The notes under the pieces: generated by a model
Databases searched by the model: none
Told to the model about the DNA's origin: nothing
The model's input: only the letters and a program-made list of their open reading frames with translations
Source of the DNA: Roseiflexus sp.
GTDB taxonomy: Bacteria; Chloroflexota; Chloroflexia; Chloroflexales; Roseiflexaceae
Reading direction: 5' to 3'
DNA length: 47,644 bases
NCBI GenBank assembly: GCA_025062325.1
Contig: JANXAL010000016.1
Span: 1-47,644, forward strand
Program-made: the position numbers and the translations under genes
Shown here: positions 8,815 to 19,181 of the stretch, piece after piece
Layout of the letters: every line of letters begins with the position of its first letter
Numbering within the stretch: position 1 is the stretch's first letter

Positions 8815-10116
8815 ATGCACCATGTTATCGAGCGCTGGCGTGCGTTGGAGACCGGCGCGCGTCGTTATCTTCTGCACCTGGCGATCCTCACGCTGAGCCT
8901 GTCGTTCGTGGCATTGTACTATAACCTGGCAGTGCTGGCGCTCGGTTATTCCCGCGGCTTCCTCGGCATTCTGCAGACGGTCACGCAGGCAGTGGCAGCG
9001 CTATTGAGCCTGCCGCTCTGGTTAGGCGTGCAACGCTTGGGGTTGCGCACTGCGATTGCGGTATCAGTGGCGCTGTATGCCGCTGGCATTCTGCTGTTCG
9101 CTGCTTTTCCCCAGGCGGCGCTGCTGGTCTGTTCCGCTGCACTGATGGGAATGGCGTCCGTGCTGATGCAGGTGACCGCCGCGCCGCTCATGATGCGCCT
9201 CAGCGACGACGCCACCCGCGATTATCTGTTCAGCGCCAGCGCCGCAGTCGCGATTGGACTGAGCGGCGTTGGCAACCTGAGCGCCGGGTTTCTTGCCGAT
9301 GCGCTAGGACGGGCGCTCGGCGTCCCCGCCGATAGCGGCGTGACTTACCGCGCCGTGTTTGCGATCGCAGGAGTTGGGGTGTTGGCGTCGCTCCCGCCGC
9401 TGCTGCTGATCTGCGAGCCAGGGCGCGCGCCAGCCCTGTCATCGCCAGAAAGCGCCGCTACGCCGACAGATGCGGATGCGCTGTTTGACGGCGCGCTACC
9501 CTGGCTGGGATGTGCCCGACAATGGCTCAAGCGCCTGCCAGCGCCGCTGCGCGCCTTGCTGCGGAGACCGGCGCTCGTGGCAAAACTGCTGCTGCCGCCG
9601 TTTTTGATTTCATGGGGCGCGGCGCTGCTCATTCCGTACCTCAATCTCTACTTTCACGAGCGCTTCGGTCTCGACAATCGCGCGCTCGGCGCTCTCTTCG
9701 CCGGATTTGACATAGCGACCGGCCTGGCATCGTTGACCGGTCCGGCGCTGGCGGCACGGTTGGGGAAGATGCGCACCGTGGCAGTGACCCGTGCCATTGG
9801 CGTGCCGTTGCTGCTGATCCTGGGAGCGGCGTCGGATCTCTGGCTCGCCATTGCAGCAGCGCTGGCGCGGGTTGTTGCATTCAACATGGCAGCGCCGCTC
9901 TACGATGCTTACGCGATGGAACAGACCGAGGAAAGTGCGCGTCCGTTCATGATCGGCCTGCTAGGAGCAGCGTACAGCGCCGGGTTTCTCGTTGCGCCGC
10001 TGATCAGTACGTTCGTTCAGGAACGGTACGGCTTCGGTCCGCTATTCGCCGCTACCGCGACGCTGTATGCGCTCTCGGTCGTAGTGACGTGGTGGTTCTT
10101 TGGGAAAGAACGTTAG
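8815..10116 (+). CDS. MFS transporter of unknown substrate
   Basis: A 433-residue protein with about 12 hydrophobic segments and a long polar loop near 205-240 joining the two halves, as in major facilitator proteins. After the loop, the second half opens with an arginine-rich patch and a helix beginning LVAKLLLPPFL. The substrate cannot be told. The 296-base gap upstream (8519-8814) and the 343-base gap downstream (10117-10459) hold no recognisable gene. The start ATG has only a weak ribosome binding site (GAGACG). Confidence 0.75.
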   Translation: MHHVIERWRALETGARRYLLHLAILTLSLSFVALYYNLAVLALGYSRGFLGILQTVTQAVAALLSLPLWLGVQRLGLRTAIAVSVALYAAGILLFAAFPQAALLVCSAALMGMASVLMQVTAAPLMMRLSDDATRDYLFSASAAVAIGLSGVGNLSAGFLADALGRALGVPADSGVTYRAVFAIAGVGVLASLPPLLLICEPGRAPALSSPESAATPTDADALFDGALPWLGCARQWLKRLPAPLRALLRRPALVAKLLLPPFLISWGAALLIPYLNLYFHERFGLDNRALGALFAGFDIATGLASLTGPALAARLGKMRTVAVTRAIGVPLLLILGAASDLWLAIAAALARVVAFNMAAPLYDAYAMEQTEESARPFMIGLLGAAYSAGFLVAPLISTFVQERYGFGPLFAATATLYALSVVVTWWFFGKER

Positions 10117-10459
10117 GTCTGCCGGGAAATCCCTTGCCCCCTGGAGTACGTACACAAGCGTGGGGTGTTGCTGGTCCGGGCATACATTGTTGAACAGACA
10201 ATGAATGTGGCTGAGTATGCTACGCGCTGTACGCACCCGAGGATGAGTACGGATCCGGCGAAGCGATGCAGCGATTGACCCGGCACACGTGCAGTGCTAT
10301 ACTATCGCACGCCTGTTCAGCTATTTGCCGTAAATCAGAAGGGGCTGATGCAAAGTCGCGTCGTGTTGAGGTCGAAGGCTTTGCCCTTCACGCCTTTGTT
10401 TCAACCTGTTCAAGAAATACTGCAGGCTGGTGTTTTATCCCGCGAAAGGTCGCCAGATC

Positions 10460-13400
10460 ATGGCAAAGGACGCTATTGTTATCAAAGGCGCGCGTGAGCA
10501 TAATCTGAAAGGGATCGATGTCGAGATTCCGCGTGATAAGCTGGTTGTCCTGACCGGCGTTTCCGGGTCGGGCAAGTCGTCGCTGGCGTTCGACACCCTC
10601 TACGCCGAAGGACAACGCCGGTATGTCGAGTCGCTCTCGGCGTATGCGCGGCAGTTCCTCGGTCAGATGGAAAAGCCGAAGGTCGATTCCATCGAAGGGT
10701 TGTCGCCCGCCATAGCCATCGAGCAGAAGAGTGCGTCGAAAAATCCGCGCTCGACTGTTGGCACGATCACCGAAATCTATGACTATTTGCGCCTGCTGTA
10801 CGCTCGCGTCGGGACACAGCACTGTCACGTATGCGGTCGCCCGGTCAGTTCGCAGAGCGCTGAGCAGATGGTCAACCGGGTGCTCACCCTGCCGGCCGGA
10901 ACGCGCTTTATGGTGCTGGCGCCGCTCATATCGCAGCGCAAAGGTGAGTACAAGGACGTCTTCGCTGAAGCGCGCGCCGAGGGATTTGCACGGGTGCGCG
11001 TCGATGGCGAGATCTTCGATCTGGCGAGTGAGATTAAGCTCAATAAGAAGGTCAAGCATACTATCGAGATTGTGATTGACCGGCTGACGATGCCCGCCCG
11101 CGACACTGCGACCGATCAGGCGCGCTCTGCTGGCGGTCTTATTGGTCGGGCGCAGGAAGGGGCGCGGAGCGAGTGGGACGCTTTTGTAACCCGCCTGACT
11201 GACAGCATCGAGCAGGCGCTGCGGGTCGGCGAGGGACAGTTGATCATCAGCATTCAGAGCAAAACCGGCGCCGCCGAAGAATGGCTGATGAGCGAAGCCA
11301 ATGCCTGTGTCCACTGCGGCATCTCATTTCCTGAACTTTCGCCGCAAATGTTTTCGTTCAACAGTCCGCAGGGCGCTTGCCCCGAATGCACCGGTCTCGG
11401 CGTCCGGCTGGAGGTCGATCCGCTCCTGCTGGTTCCCAACCCCTCGTTGACGCTGCATGAAGGCGCAGTGACGTACTGGGGCGAACTGCGCAAGAAACGC
11501 GATTCGTGGGGGTATCGCGCGTTGCTGGCGATTGCGCAACACTATGGGTTCGATCTCGACACGCCCTGGGAACAGCTCAGCGAGCAGGCGCGCCACGTCA
11601 TCATCTACGGCAGCGGGAAAGAACGGATCCGCTTCCGCTGGGGCGACGAAGGCAGTGATAGCCGCGGTGAGTATCTGCGCACGTGGGAGGGTCTGGCGAG
11701 CGAGATTCGCCGCCGCTATCAGCAAGCCAGCAGCGACTATGCGCGCGAGTACTACCAGAGTTTCATGAGCGAACAACCCTGCCCGGCTTGCGGCGGCGCA
11801 CGTCTGCGCCCCGAAAGCCTAGCAGTCAGGGTCGGCGGGTTGTCGATCCGCGACGTTACCCGGATGACAATTCTGGAGGCGCTAGCGTGGGTGCACGCGC
11901 TGAGCGGAATGCCCGGAAATGGCGCCTATCGGTCGGACTCAGAGGGACAGGCGGCAGTGGAGTTGGCAACAGGCGACGGCGCTGTACATCACCACCCAGT
12001 GACGCCGCTGACCGACTATCAGATGGCAATCGTCAGCGATGTGTTGAAGGAGATCCGCGAGCGTCTTGGTTTTCTGCTGAATGTCGGTCTTCACTACCTG
12101 ACCCTCGACCGTCCTGCGCCGACGCTGTCTGGCGGCGAGGCGCAACGCATCCGCTTGGCATCGCAGATCGGCTCTGGTCTTGTAGGTGTGACCTACATTC
12201 TCGACGAGCCAAGCATTGGGCTGCACCAGCGCGACAACCGTAAGCTCCTCAATACGCTGCTCAAGCTGCGCGACCTGGGCAATACTGTCGTGGTCGTTGA
12301 GCACGACCTGGAAACGATGCAGGCGGCTGACTGGATCATCGATTTCGGTCCCGGTGCAGGCGTCAAGGGCGGTCAGATCGTTGCCGCCGGTCCGCCCGAC
12401 GTAGTGGCAGCAACCCCTGAGTCGCTGACCGGCGCATATCTAGCCGGGCGGCTGGAGATCCCCGTGCCGCAGCAGCGTCGCACTGCGCGGGTGCGTCCGG
12501 TTGCTGAGGCGGCGCAGGGTGCGCCGCGTCGTCGCCGTCGCGCCGACCATCAGGCTGATCCTGCAGGAGGACCATGGCTCGAACTCGAAGGCGCAACGAT
12601 GAACAACCTGCGCGATGTGACTGTCCGCTTCCCGCTTGGCGTGTTCATTTGCGTCACCGGGGTATCGGGTTCGGGCAAGTCGTCGCTGATCACTGAAACC
12701 CTCTACCCGGCGCTGGCGAATCGCTTGAATCGCGCTCAGTTGAAGCCAGGACCCTTCCGCGCTCTGCGCGGGCTGGAACACCTCGATAAGGTGATTAACA
12801 TCGACCAGCAACCGATCGGGCGCACGCCGCGCTCGAACCCGGCGACGTATGTTAAGCTGTTCGACCTAATCCGTGAATTGTTCGCCTCAACCAATGAAGC
12901 GAAACTGCGCGGCTACAACGCCGGGCGCTTTTCGTTCAATCTGAAGGGCGGGCGCTGCGAAGCCTGCGAGGGCAACGGCGAAAAACGCATTGATATGCAG
13001 TTTCTTCCCGATGTCTGGGTGCGCTGTGATGTCTGCAAGGGCAAGCGGTACAACCGTGAAACGCTACAGGTCAAGTACAAAGGAAAGTCCATCGCCGACG
13101 TCCTTGACATGGACGTGCAGACGGCGTTGGAGTTCTTCGACAATGTGCCGCGCATCAGGCGCATCCTGCAGACGCTGCACGATGTCGGACTGGACTACAT
13201 CAAACTTGGACAGTCGGCGACCACGCTCTCTGGCGGCGAGGCGCAGCGTGTGAAACTGGCGAAGGAGTTGGCGCGGGTGGCAACGGGTCGTACCATGTAC
13301 ATTCTCGACGAGCCGACGACTGGGCTGCACTTTGCCGATGTGCAGCGCCTGCTGAAGGTGCTGCATCGCCTGGTGGACGCGGGCAATACGGTAATCGTTA

Positions 13401-13588
13401 TCGAACATAATCTCGATGTGATCAAGACAGCCGACTGGATCATCGACATGGGACCGGAAGGCGGCGACGGCGGCGGCATGGTCGTTGCCACCGGCACACC
13501 CGAAGAGGTCGCTCTGGTCGAGGCATCGCACACGGGGCGTTTCCTGCGCGAGATTCTGTATGCTGCCAGGTTAGGGGTTAGAGGTTAG
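10460..13588 (+). CDS. uvrA: Excinuclease ABC subunit A
   Basis: The damage-recognition ATPase of nucleotide excision repair, which loads UvrB at lesions. It has two ABC ATPase modules, with Walker [10 protein letters not shown] at 33-41 and again near 740, and LSGGEAQR signatures in each half. Zinc-binding CxxC pairs include CVHCG...CPECTG and the C-terminal CEACEGNG...CDVCKG. At about 1042 residues it exceeds the usual 940-960. The extra length lies in a segment near 215-250 and in an Arg/Ala-rich linker near 675-710. The ATG at 10460 is preferred to the GTG at 10430 because the family begins with '[12 protein letters not shown]'. The last residues and the TAG stop are encoded inside a TTAGGGGT-type repeat. 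No uvrB or uvrC is nearby. Confidence 0.95.
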   Translation: MAKDAIVIKGAREHNLKGIDVEIPRDKLVVLTGVSGSGKSSLAFDTLYAEGQRRYVESLSAYARQFLGQMEKPKVDSIEGLSPAIAIEQKSASKNPRSTVGTITEIYDYLRLLYARVGTQHCHVCGRPVSSQSAEQMVNRVLTLPAGTRFMVLAPLISQRKGEYKDVFAEARAEGFARVRVDGEIFDLASEIKLNKKVKHTIEIVIDRLTMPARDTATDQARSAGGLIGRAQEGARSEWDAFVTRLTDSIEQALRVGEGQLIISIQSKTGAAEEWLMSEANACVHCGISFPELSPQMFSFNSPQGACPECTGLGVRLEVDPLLLVPNPSLTLHEGAVTYWGELRKKRDSWGYRALLAIAQHYGFDLDTPWEQLSEQARHVIIYGSGKERIRFRWGDEGSDSRGEYLRTWEGLASEIRRRYQQASSDYAREYYQSFMSEQPCPACGGARLRPESLAVRVGGLSIRDVTRMTILEALAWVHALSGMPGNGAYRSDSEGQAAVELATGDGAVHHHPVTPLTDYQMAIVSDVLKEIRERLGFLLNVGLHYLTLDRPAPTLSGGEAQRIRLASQIGSGLVGVTYILDEPSIGLHQRDNRKLLNTLLKLRDLGNTVVVVEHDLETMQAADWIIDFGPGAGVKGGQIVAAGPPDVVAATPESLTGAYLAGRLEIPVPQQRRTARVRPVAEAAQGAPRRRRRADHQADPAGGPWLELEGATMNNLRDVTVRFPLGVFICVTGVSGSGKSSLITETLYPALANRLNRAQLKPGPFRALRGLEHLDKVINIDQQPIGRTPRSNPATYVKLFDLIRELFASTNEAKLRGYNAGRFSFNLKGGRCEACEGNGEKRIDMQFLPDVWVRCDVCKGKRYNRETLQVKYKGKSIADVLDMDVQTALEFFDNVPRIRRILQTLHDVGLDYIKLGQSATTLSGGEAQRVKLAKELARVATGRTMYILDEPTTGLHFADVQRLLKVLHRLVDAGNTVIVIEHNLDVIKTADWIIDMGPEGGDGGGMVVATGTPEEVALVEASHTGRFLREILYAARLGVRG

Positions 13589-13600
13589 GGGTTAAGGGTT
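13571..13600. repeat. Telomere-like TTAGGGGTTAG array at the uvrA stop
   Basis: Units TTAGGGG, TTAGAGG, TTAGGGG and TTAAGGG run in tandem. They encode the last residues of UvrA (LGVRG) and its stop codon. The same motif, inverted, lies at 35961-36006 across the end of rlmB. Confidence 0.75.
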
Positions 13601-14200
13601 ACACGGTTGACGGAGGAGAGTATCGGCAACATGCACTAAGGACAGACCTATCGGCATCGACTTGGACGTTCAGCGCCTCGTGCGCTGTCTTGACTTTGGG
13701 AAGAGGGTGACTCCTCTCAAAGTCAACGTTTTACAGGTATGAGGGACGCTTTCGGCATCTCAACGCCTGTTCTCCTTATATCCCTCCGGCTCGCTTCTAT
13801 CAGGCTCACAAATGGAGAGTTTGAGGGTGCAATGTACGTTTTCCACATCATCACACCTGTTTTTCATCCTCCCGACACCCTTCTCTCACTAGGGGAGAAG
13901 AGGGAGCGTGCACGCTAGCGCTCAAAGTGCATTTCTCAACTAAGTCGCGGATTACGAAAAGCGAAGCCCGCCGGTAGCAGGGGCTTCAGCCCATAGCGAC
14001 AGTTGCCCGGGAGGACTGGCTTTGCTGAGCCTGCCGCAAGCGCAGCGCGGCGATTCGCAATGACGCCTGACGCGCCGGCGACGGGAGCAGTATCGGCATC
14101 TCATGCGTTCGATGTCTAGATGATCTTCCTAATCAGATAGGGATGACCCAAAAGCGTGTCATACTGATTGTCTGTTTCAAGCATTGGGATGCCTTGACCC
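13601..14200. other. Gene-free stretch with dispersed repeats
   Basis: No supportable gene is seen. It holds an imperfect hairpin at 13690-13726 (arms TTGACTTTG and CAAAGTCAA), too far from uvrA and without a T-run to be a convincing terminator. A copy of the dispersed 'gaagcccgcc...ggggcttcagcccatag' repeat lies near 13960-14010. Confidence 0.5.
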
Positions 14201-15170
14201 CCCCTTCTCTCCCTAACCCCCCCGCATGCGGGGGGCGCAGAAAATTCGTGAAACATAGCCGTCCCTCTTATCCCCAATCCTCCGCACGCGGGGGCGGAGA
14301 ACGCCGCCAGCGATCACTGCAGCGTCGGCGATCCCCAATCCTCCGCACGTGAGGGCGTAGAGCTCACAAGTGTAGATTTTTTGGCAAGCCCTCATGTTGT
14401 ATCGCCCGTTTTGGGCATCAGGACGCCCTAACTCTCCCTTCTCCCTTGGTGGGAGAAGGGGGCGGGGGGATGAGAGGCAAAAGGGCGTCAGGGTGCGCAT
14501 CCTCGCCCTTATCCCCTCACAAGGGTAGTTTTTTCCGGCAAGCCCTTCCGTTGTATCGCCTGTTTTGGGCGTTGGGACGGGCAAACTCCCCCTTCTCCCC
14601 TTGTGGGAGAAGAGGGCAGGGGGGATGAGGGGCAAAAGGGCGTCAGGATGCGGCAAATCCGCTTCGCACGCCAAAAAGCCTACACGTGAGAGCCCCTTCT
14701 CCCCTAGCGGGAGAAGCTCACGAGTGTAGATTTTTCTGGCAATCCCCCGTGCTGACTGTCTGTTCCAGTCATCAGGCCGCCCTACCTCCCCCTTCTCCCC
14801 TGGTGGGAGAAGGGGGTCGGGGGGATGAGGGGGAAAAGGGCGTGAGGATGCGACACATCCGCTTCGCATGCCAAAAAGCCTACACCTGAGAGGGTGGGAG
14901 AAGGGGAGCATCGGGGATGAGGGGAACAAGGGCGCAAGGATGCAGCACATCCGCTTCGCGCGCCAAAAAGCCTACGCTTGAGAGGGTGGGAGAAGGTGGT
15001 CAGAGAGATGAGGGGAACACCAGCGTCAGGGTGCGCACCCTCCCCCTTCTCCCCTGGTGGGAGAAGGGGGCAGGGGGGATGAGAGGAACAAGGGCGTTAG
15101 AACGAGGAAAACATCCATCGCGCCCAGAGACGCGACAAACGTCCACTGCATCTAAAAAGCGTTACACCTG
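14200..15170. repeat. Long array of ~110-bp hairpin repeats, reverse orientation
   Basis: At least six copies of the family seen at 5655-6390 are present here mostly inverted. Each has an end like CTCACAAGTGTAG, a 'TTGTATCGCC-GTTTTGGGC' segment, the hairpin core TTCTCCCCTGGTGGGAGAA and a 'GGGCGTCAGGATGCG' stretch. Copies near 14640-15000 carry an extra 'ATCCGCTTCGCACGCC' segment. Near 14213-14370 a shorter repeat with CCCCAATCCTCCGCACG occurs twice. The array fills the gap between uvrA and the TRAP permease. The open frames in it look like by-products. Confidence 0.8.
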
Positions 15171-15198
15171 CAAAGCAGATGTCCCTCCCCCGTTATCG

Positions 15199-17478
15199 TC
15201 ATCCAACGGATCGCTCGCCGAGAGTCTCCGTTTCCGCCACTTCGACCGGCTCCTTGCGACGCATCTGGCGCACCCGCACGATGTGAACCAGCGCTGCCAC
15301 CAGGAACAGCCCAAACCCAACGGCATCGGATCCCAGATCGGCATACAGCATCGCTAGGCCCGCAATCCCCATCACCACGCGCTCGAAAAGGTTTGCCTGA
15401 CGGAGCAACCATCCGCCAAAGGCGACCGCCAGCGCACCAACTGCCACACAACCAGTTAGGAACGTGACCGTAATCGTGACCCATCCGCCAGCCGCGAGCG
15501 CTTCATACCAGGCGGGTTTGAACGCCAGCGCCACCGTACCTGCATCTTTGCCGACCTGCTGCAACAACAGCAGCAGACTCGTACCATCGATAGTCATCGT
15601 AAACATGAACGGAACCAGAAAGCCCGGCAGACAGTATTTCCAGGCCATAAACATCGCGGGCCACGGACGACCGCCGGTAATCGCTGCCGCTGCCATTGGC
15701 GCCAGCGCCGTCGGCGGCGATACATCAGCAAGGACGGCATAGTAGAAAATGAACATATGCGCAGCAGGTTCCGGTACGCCTACCTGCCGGAGCGCAGGAA
15801 CGATCATCACGGCTGCCAGAATATATGAGGCCGTGACCGGCACTGCCAGCCCCAGCACCCAGACCGCCAATGCGGCGAAGAAGATAGTCATCAAAATATT
15901 GCCCCCGCCCAGGCTGACGATCAGACCAGAAATTTTCAACCCTAGACCAGTCAGTGTGACGGCTGACACGATGATGCCCGCACAGGCAGTAGTGGCAGCG
16001 ATCGAGATCACACTCCGACCGCCATACTCCAGCGCCCGCAGAATGCGCATATTCTCGTCCTCGCCTGGAATGGCGCGCACCCGCCGATAGAGCGCCATTG
16101 CTGCCGCAATCACGACGGTGAGCATCAACCCCCAGAAGATCGCCACCGACAGGCGCATGCGCGGCAGAACACCGATCATTTCCAGCGCTATCAGCACCAC
16201 CGTCAGCGCAACGCCAGCCGCCAGCGCTTTCAGCGAGGACAGGCGCGTTTCAGGGCGGAGAAAACTCAGGAAGAATGCAACGACGATTGACCAGTAGACC
16301 GCCATAAATGGCGTCATGCCAAACGCCATCAGGACAGCAACTGCGAACAGCGACGAGAAGTGATACCCGAACTTGCGCGTCAACTCCCAGAGCGGCTCGG
16401 TTTTGATTTCGACCGCCCGCGTCTTCATACGGCGCGAGTCGGCCTCGATCATCAGAATGATTGAGAGGTAGTAGAGGATTGTCGGCACAATCGCCATGAT
16501 CAGCACGTCGAGGTAGGAGATGTCGAGGTATTCAGCGATCAGGAAGGCCGCTGCGCCGAGGGTTGGCGGTGAGAGGGTGGCGCCGATCCCTGATGCTGCC
16601 AGCATGCCAGCGGCGACCGTCTTATCGTATCCTGCCTTACGCAGCATGGGCCACGAAAGCGACCCCAGCGTGACTGTCGTTGCCACACCGCTGCCCGACA
16701 CGGTGCCGAGCAAGAACCCAGCCGCTGCCACAGTGCGCCCTGGACCGGCGCCGCTCTTCGATTTGCCCAACGCCGCGAAGGACCAGTCGATAAAGAATTT
16801 GCCAGCGCCGCTGTACTCCAGCACGGCGCCATAGATCGTAAACAGCACGATGAAGGTGGCGGCCACATCGAGCGGCACGCCAAACACTCCCTGTAACGTC
16901 AAGTAGTTTGTGCCGATCAGGCGTTGCAGCGAGATCCCGCGATGATCGAACGGCTCAGGAAAGACATATCCGAACAGCGCATACAGGATCGAGAAGATCG
17001 CCACTAGCGTCAGCGCTATGCCGGTGGTGCGGCGGGTCGCCTCCAGCACCAGCAGCAACATAATGGCACCCATCACCAGTTCCGTTGGCGTGGGCTGAGT
17101 GACACGCTGCAGCGCTTCACGGAAGTGGAGGCTCAAATAAATCAAACTGGCAGCGCCAAGCGCTGCCAGTACGACGTCATACCAGGGCACCTTCGCGCGC
17201 GCAGCTTTGCGCAATGGAAAGTAGAAGAACGTCAACGCCAGGACGAGCATCAGGAACGTAGCGCGATACACCTGGGTCGTGATGATCGCCTGTGTCCAGT
17301 AGAGCGCGTAGATCGAGAGCGCCGCTGCGAGGGTTCCGGCGATCCACGCCCAGGCGCCGCTCAGCTTACGAGTAGCTGCTTCACTCTCGAACTCTTCGAG
17401 GAGTTGCTCGACCTTGTCCTGGGAAATGACCTCATTGTCAGGTGAGTCGTTGTTCTGCGCGTTGGCAGCGATGCTCAT
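15199..17478 (-). CDS. TRAP transporter permease, fused 4TM/12TM subunits (TAXI type)
   Basis: A 759-residue membrane protein fusing the small (DctQ-like) and large (DctM-like) TRAP permease subunits, as is normal for TAXI systems. It would import an organic acid or amino acid using an ion gradient, with the lipoprotein encoded just upstream. Many membrane spans are visible from residue 45 onward. The central glycine-rich stretch 'FLLGTVSGSGVATTVTLGS' marks the large subunit. The ATG at 17478 is preferred to the GTG at 17487 because a G-rich ribosome binding site lies nine to ten bases before it. The spacing to the receptor gene is about 110 bases and contains a hairpin. The substrate is unknown. 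Confidence 0.9.
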   Translation of the reverse strand: MSIAANAQNNDSPDNEVISQDKVEQLLEEFESEAATRKLSGAWAWIAGTLAAALSIYALYWTQAIITTQVYRATFLMLVLALTFFYFPLRKAARAKVPWYDVVLAALGAASLIYLSLHFREALQRVTQPTPTELVMGAIMLLLVLEATRRTTGIALTLVAIFSILYALFGYVFPEPFDHRGISLQRLIGTNYLTLQGVFGVPLDVAATFIVLFTIYGAVLEYSGAGKFFIDWSFAALGKSKSGAGPGRTVAAAGFLLGTVSGSGVATTVTLGSLSWPMLRKAGYDKTVAAGMLAASGIGATLSPPTLGAAAFLIAEYLDISYLDVLIMAIVPTILYYLSIILMIEADSRRMKTRAVEIKTEPLWELTRKFGYHFSSLFAVAVLMAFGMTPFMAVYWSIVVAFFLSFLRPETRLSSLKALAAGVALTVVLIALEMIGVLPRMRLSVAIFWGLMLTVVIAAAMALYRRVRAIPGEDENMRILRALEYGGRSVISIAATTACAGIIVSAVTLTGLGLKISGLIVSLGGGNILMTIFFAALAVWVLGLAVPVTASYILAAVMIVPALRQVGVPEPAAHMFIFYYAVLADVSPPTALAPMAAAAITGGRPWPAMFMAWKYCLPGFLVPFMFTMTIDGTSLLLLLQQVGKDAGTVALAFKPAWYEALAAGGWVTITVTFLTGCVAVGALAVAFGGWLLRQANLFERVVMGIAGLAMLYADLGSDAVGFGLFLVAALVHIVRVRQMRRKEPVEVAETETLGERSVG

Positions 17479-17539
17479 CGTTGACACCCCCCTCTCAGTG
17501 CGGAGATTGAGACGTGTGCGGTCTGGTATGACAAGACAA

Positions 17540-17574
17540 GAGGCAAGACGCGGGATGTTGCCGCGTCCTGCCTC
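17540..17574 (-). terminator. Intercistronic hairpin between TAXI receptor and permease genes
   Basis: GAGGCAAGACGCGG and CCGCGTCCTGCCTC pair over 14 bases (one mismatch or G-U) around a 7-base loop. On the operon strand it is followed by TTGTCTTGTC rather than a T-run. It may be a weak terminator or a 3' stabiliser that keeps receptor mRNA above permease mRNA, as is common for binding-protein transporters. Confidence 0.5.
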
Positions 17575-17586
17575 ACTCTCGCCTCG

Positions 17587-18696
17587 TTACTCCTTCCAGA
17601 CGCCGCGTTCCTTGTAGAACTCAATAGCAGCCGGGTGGAATGGGATCGATGAGCCGACAACCGCCGACTCAAGCGATAGGCTGCGCGCTGCCGGGTGGAT
17701 CTTGCGCACTTCTTCGATATTATCGAAAATCGTGGTCAGAATACCCTTCACCTGATCAGCGGGCATATCCTGGCGCACCACGAGCAGGTTTGTGACCCCA
17801 ATGCCCGGTACGTCCTTGTCCGTCCCTTTGTAGGTGCCGCCGGGAAGGACGGTGGCAGCATAGATCGGACCGTATTTATCTACCAGTGGCTTCAAAAGCG
17901 AGCTGGTGTCGATAAAGACAACCGACTCGGTCGTGACAAGATCGGTGACCGCCGCTGTTGGCAATCCGCCAATCCAGAAGAAGGCATCGATCTTCTTATC
18001 CTTCATGGCAGCCACCGAGTCGGCCACACCCAGGTTCTCGCGGATCACGTCCTCCTGTTTCAGTCCTGCCGCCTCCAGCAGGCGAATGGCTGCGATTTCA
18101 GTACTGCTGCCCGGCGATCCGATTGACACAGGGCGTCCTTTCATGTCGGTAATGCTCTTAATGCCCGAATCGGCGCGTGCAACCACGTGGATGAAGCTCT
18201 GATACAGGACGGCAATCGCCGCTGCGGGAACCGGACCAGTCGCCTGATATGCTCCCACGCCATTGATGGCGTCATATGCCGAATCTGCAGTGGTGAAGCC
18301 GATCTGCGCTTCGTTATTCTGGAGCAGCTTCATGTTATCGACGGAGCCGCCGGTTTCCTGCGCTATCGCTTCAGTATTGGGCATCTTTTCGGTGAGAATG
18401 CGCGCCAGACCGCCGCCATAGGGGAAGAAAACGCCGCCAGTGCCGCCAGTGCCGATGATCAATCGGAGCTTTTCGCCTGTGGGCGCTGCGGGAGGGGTGG
18501 CGGGCGCCGCTGTGGGCGCTGTGGGAGGGGTAGTGGGCGCCGCTGTGGGCGCTGCGGGAGGGGTGGCGGGCGCCGCTGTGGGCGCTGTCGGAGGAGTTGT
18601 AGGCGCCGCTGTAGGCGCTGTGGGCGCAGGCTGACCACACGCAGCCAGCACCAATGCCAGAACCGACCCGAGCACGACCAGCGTTCGTTTGAGCAT
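17587..18696 (-). CDS. TAXI-family TRAP transporter solute-binding lipoprotein
   Basis: A 369-residue extracytoplasmic receptor that hands its ligand to the adjacent fused permease. It begins with a lipoprotein signal ending LVLAAC (lipobox), then a Pro/Ala/Thr-rich tether of four 11-residue repeats (about 24-72). The binding domain starts near LRLIIGTGGTGGVFFPYGG, the conserved TAXI opening. AAGGAG sits nine bases before the ATG at 18696; an upstream ATG at 18723 would add nine charged residues before the signal and is less likely. The repeat tether is low-complexity and could vary in length between strains. Ligands of TAXI proteins are often glutamate-like, but nothing here fixes it. Confidence 0.9.
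   Translation of the reverse strand: MLKRTLVVLGSVLALVLAACGQPAPTAPTAAPTTPPTAPTAAPATPPAAPTAAPTTPPTAPTAAPATPPAAPTGEKLRLIIGTGGTGGVFFPYGGGLARILTEKMPNTEAIAQETGGSVDNMKLLQNNEAQIGFTTADSAYDAINGVGAYQATGPVPAAAIAVLYQSFIHVVARADSGIKSITDMKGRPVSIGSPGSSTEIAAIRLLEAAGLKQEDVIRENLGVADSVAAMKDKKIDAFFWIGGLPTAAVTDLVTTESVVFIDTSSLLKPLVDKYGPIYAATVLPGGTYKGTDKDVPGIGVTNLLVVRQDMPADQVKGILTTIFDNIEEVRKIHPAARSLSLESAVVGSSIPFHPAAIEFYKERGVWKE
18479..18610. repeat. Four 33-bp tandem repeats inside the TAXI receptor gene
   Basis: Four in-frame 33-base units encode 11-residue A/P/T blocks such as APTTPPTAPTA. Units 1 and 3 are identical; units 2 and 4 differ by a few bases. The higher-order 66-base period suggests a duplication of a two-unit block. 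Confidence 0.85.
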
Positions 18697-19181
18697 GCGA
18701 CTACTCCTTTCCTTTCTATGCACAGATCAGGCATCAGGCGCCTGACCCTCGTTCCCATGAGGAGTGGTGTATGCACGTGCGCCAAATGGTCGTCTGGAAG
18801 TGGTCCATATCATCCATGCGACCAGTGCTGCCGTTCGGCATATAACCGCCCGCGCCCGATGGAGCGTCTCACATCGGGTCATTCGGCTTGACACAACGAG
18901 AACACTGCCCTTGCATCGCTGCAAGTGAGAGCGACGCAGAACCAGTATCCTCTTTGTTATATCTCTCAGGCGCAGACACGCGCCGGATCGCTCTAATCGC
19001 AGCAGTCCTCAGGCGAGGATGAAGACCGGCACGGAGAGATAGGATAGCACAAGTGTACCCGTAATCGCGTGCTACGTCAAGGGCACGCCCTTACCGCTAA
19101 AATAAAGATTTCCTAACCACCACGCAGCGGGCGGGCACTCGCGCCGGTGCAAGGAGTATCACATCTACAAGGGACAATCCG
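18697..19181. other. Gap upstream of the TAXI operon
   Basis: No gene is supported. It should hold the promoter of the TAXI/TRAP operon, but no convincing -35/-10 pair was found. A small perfect hairpin (CTTGCA-TCGC-TGCAAG) lies at 18910-18925. Confidence 0.4.

Noticed and set aside
10430-10460. GTG start for uvrA
   Set aside because: The added ten residues are not part of the UvrA N-terminus, and the ATG at 10460 matches the family.
13690-13726. Hairpin as uvrA terminator
   Set aside because: It is about 100 bases past the stop, has mismatches in the inner stem and lacks a T-run.
14213-14950. A 245-codon minus-strand open frame
   Set aside because: It lies wholly in the hairpin repeat array, its residues are repeat-encoded (PLLPPREKGE-type), and it has no domain or ribosome binding site.
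18187-18891. A 234-codon plus-strand open frame rich in Gly/Arg/Cys
   Set aside because: It is antisense to the TAXI receptor gene and reflects its 33-bp repeats.
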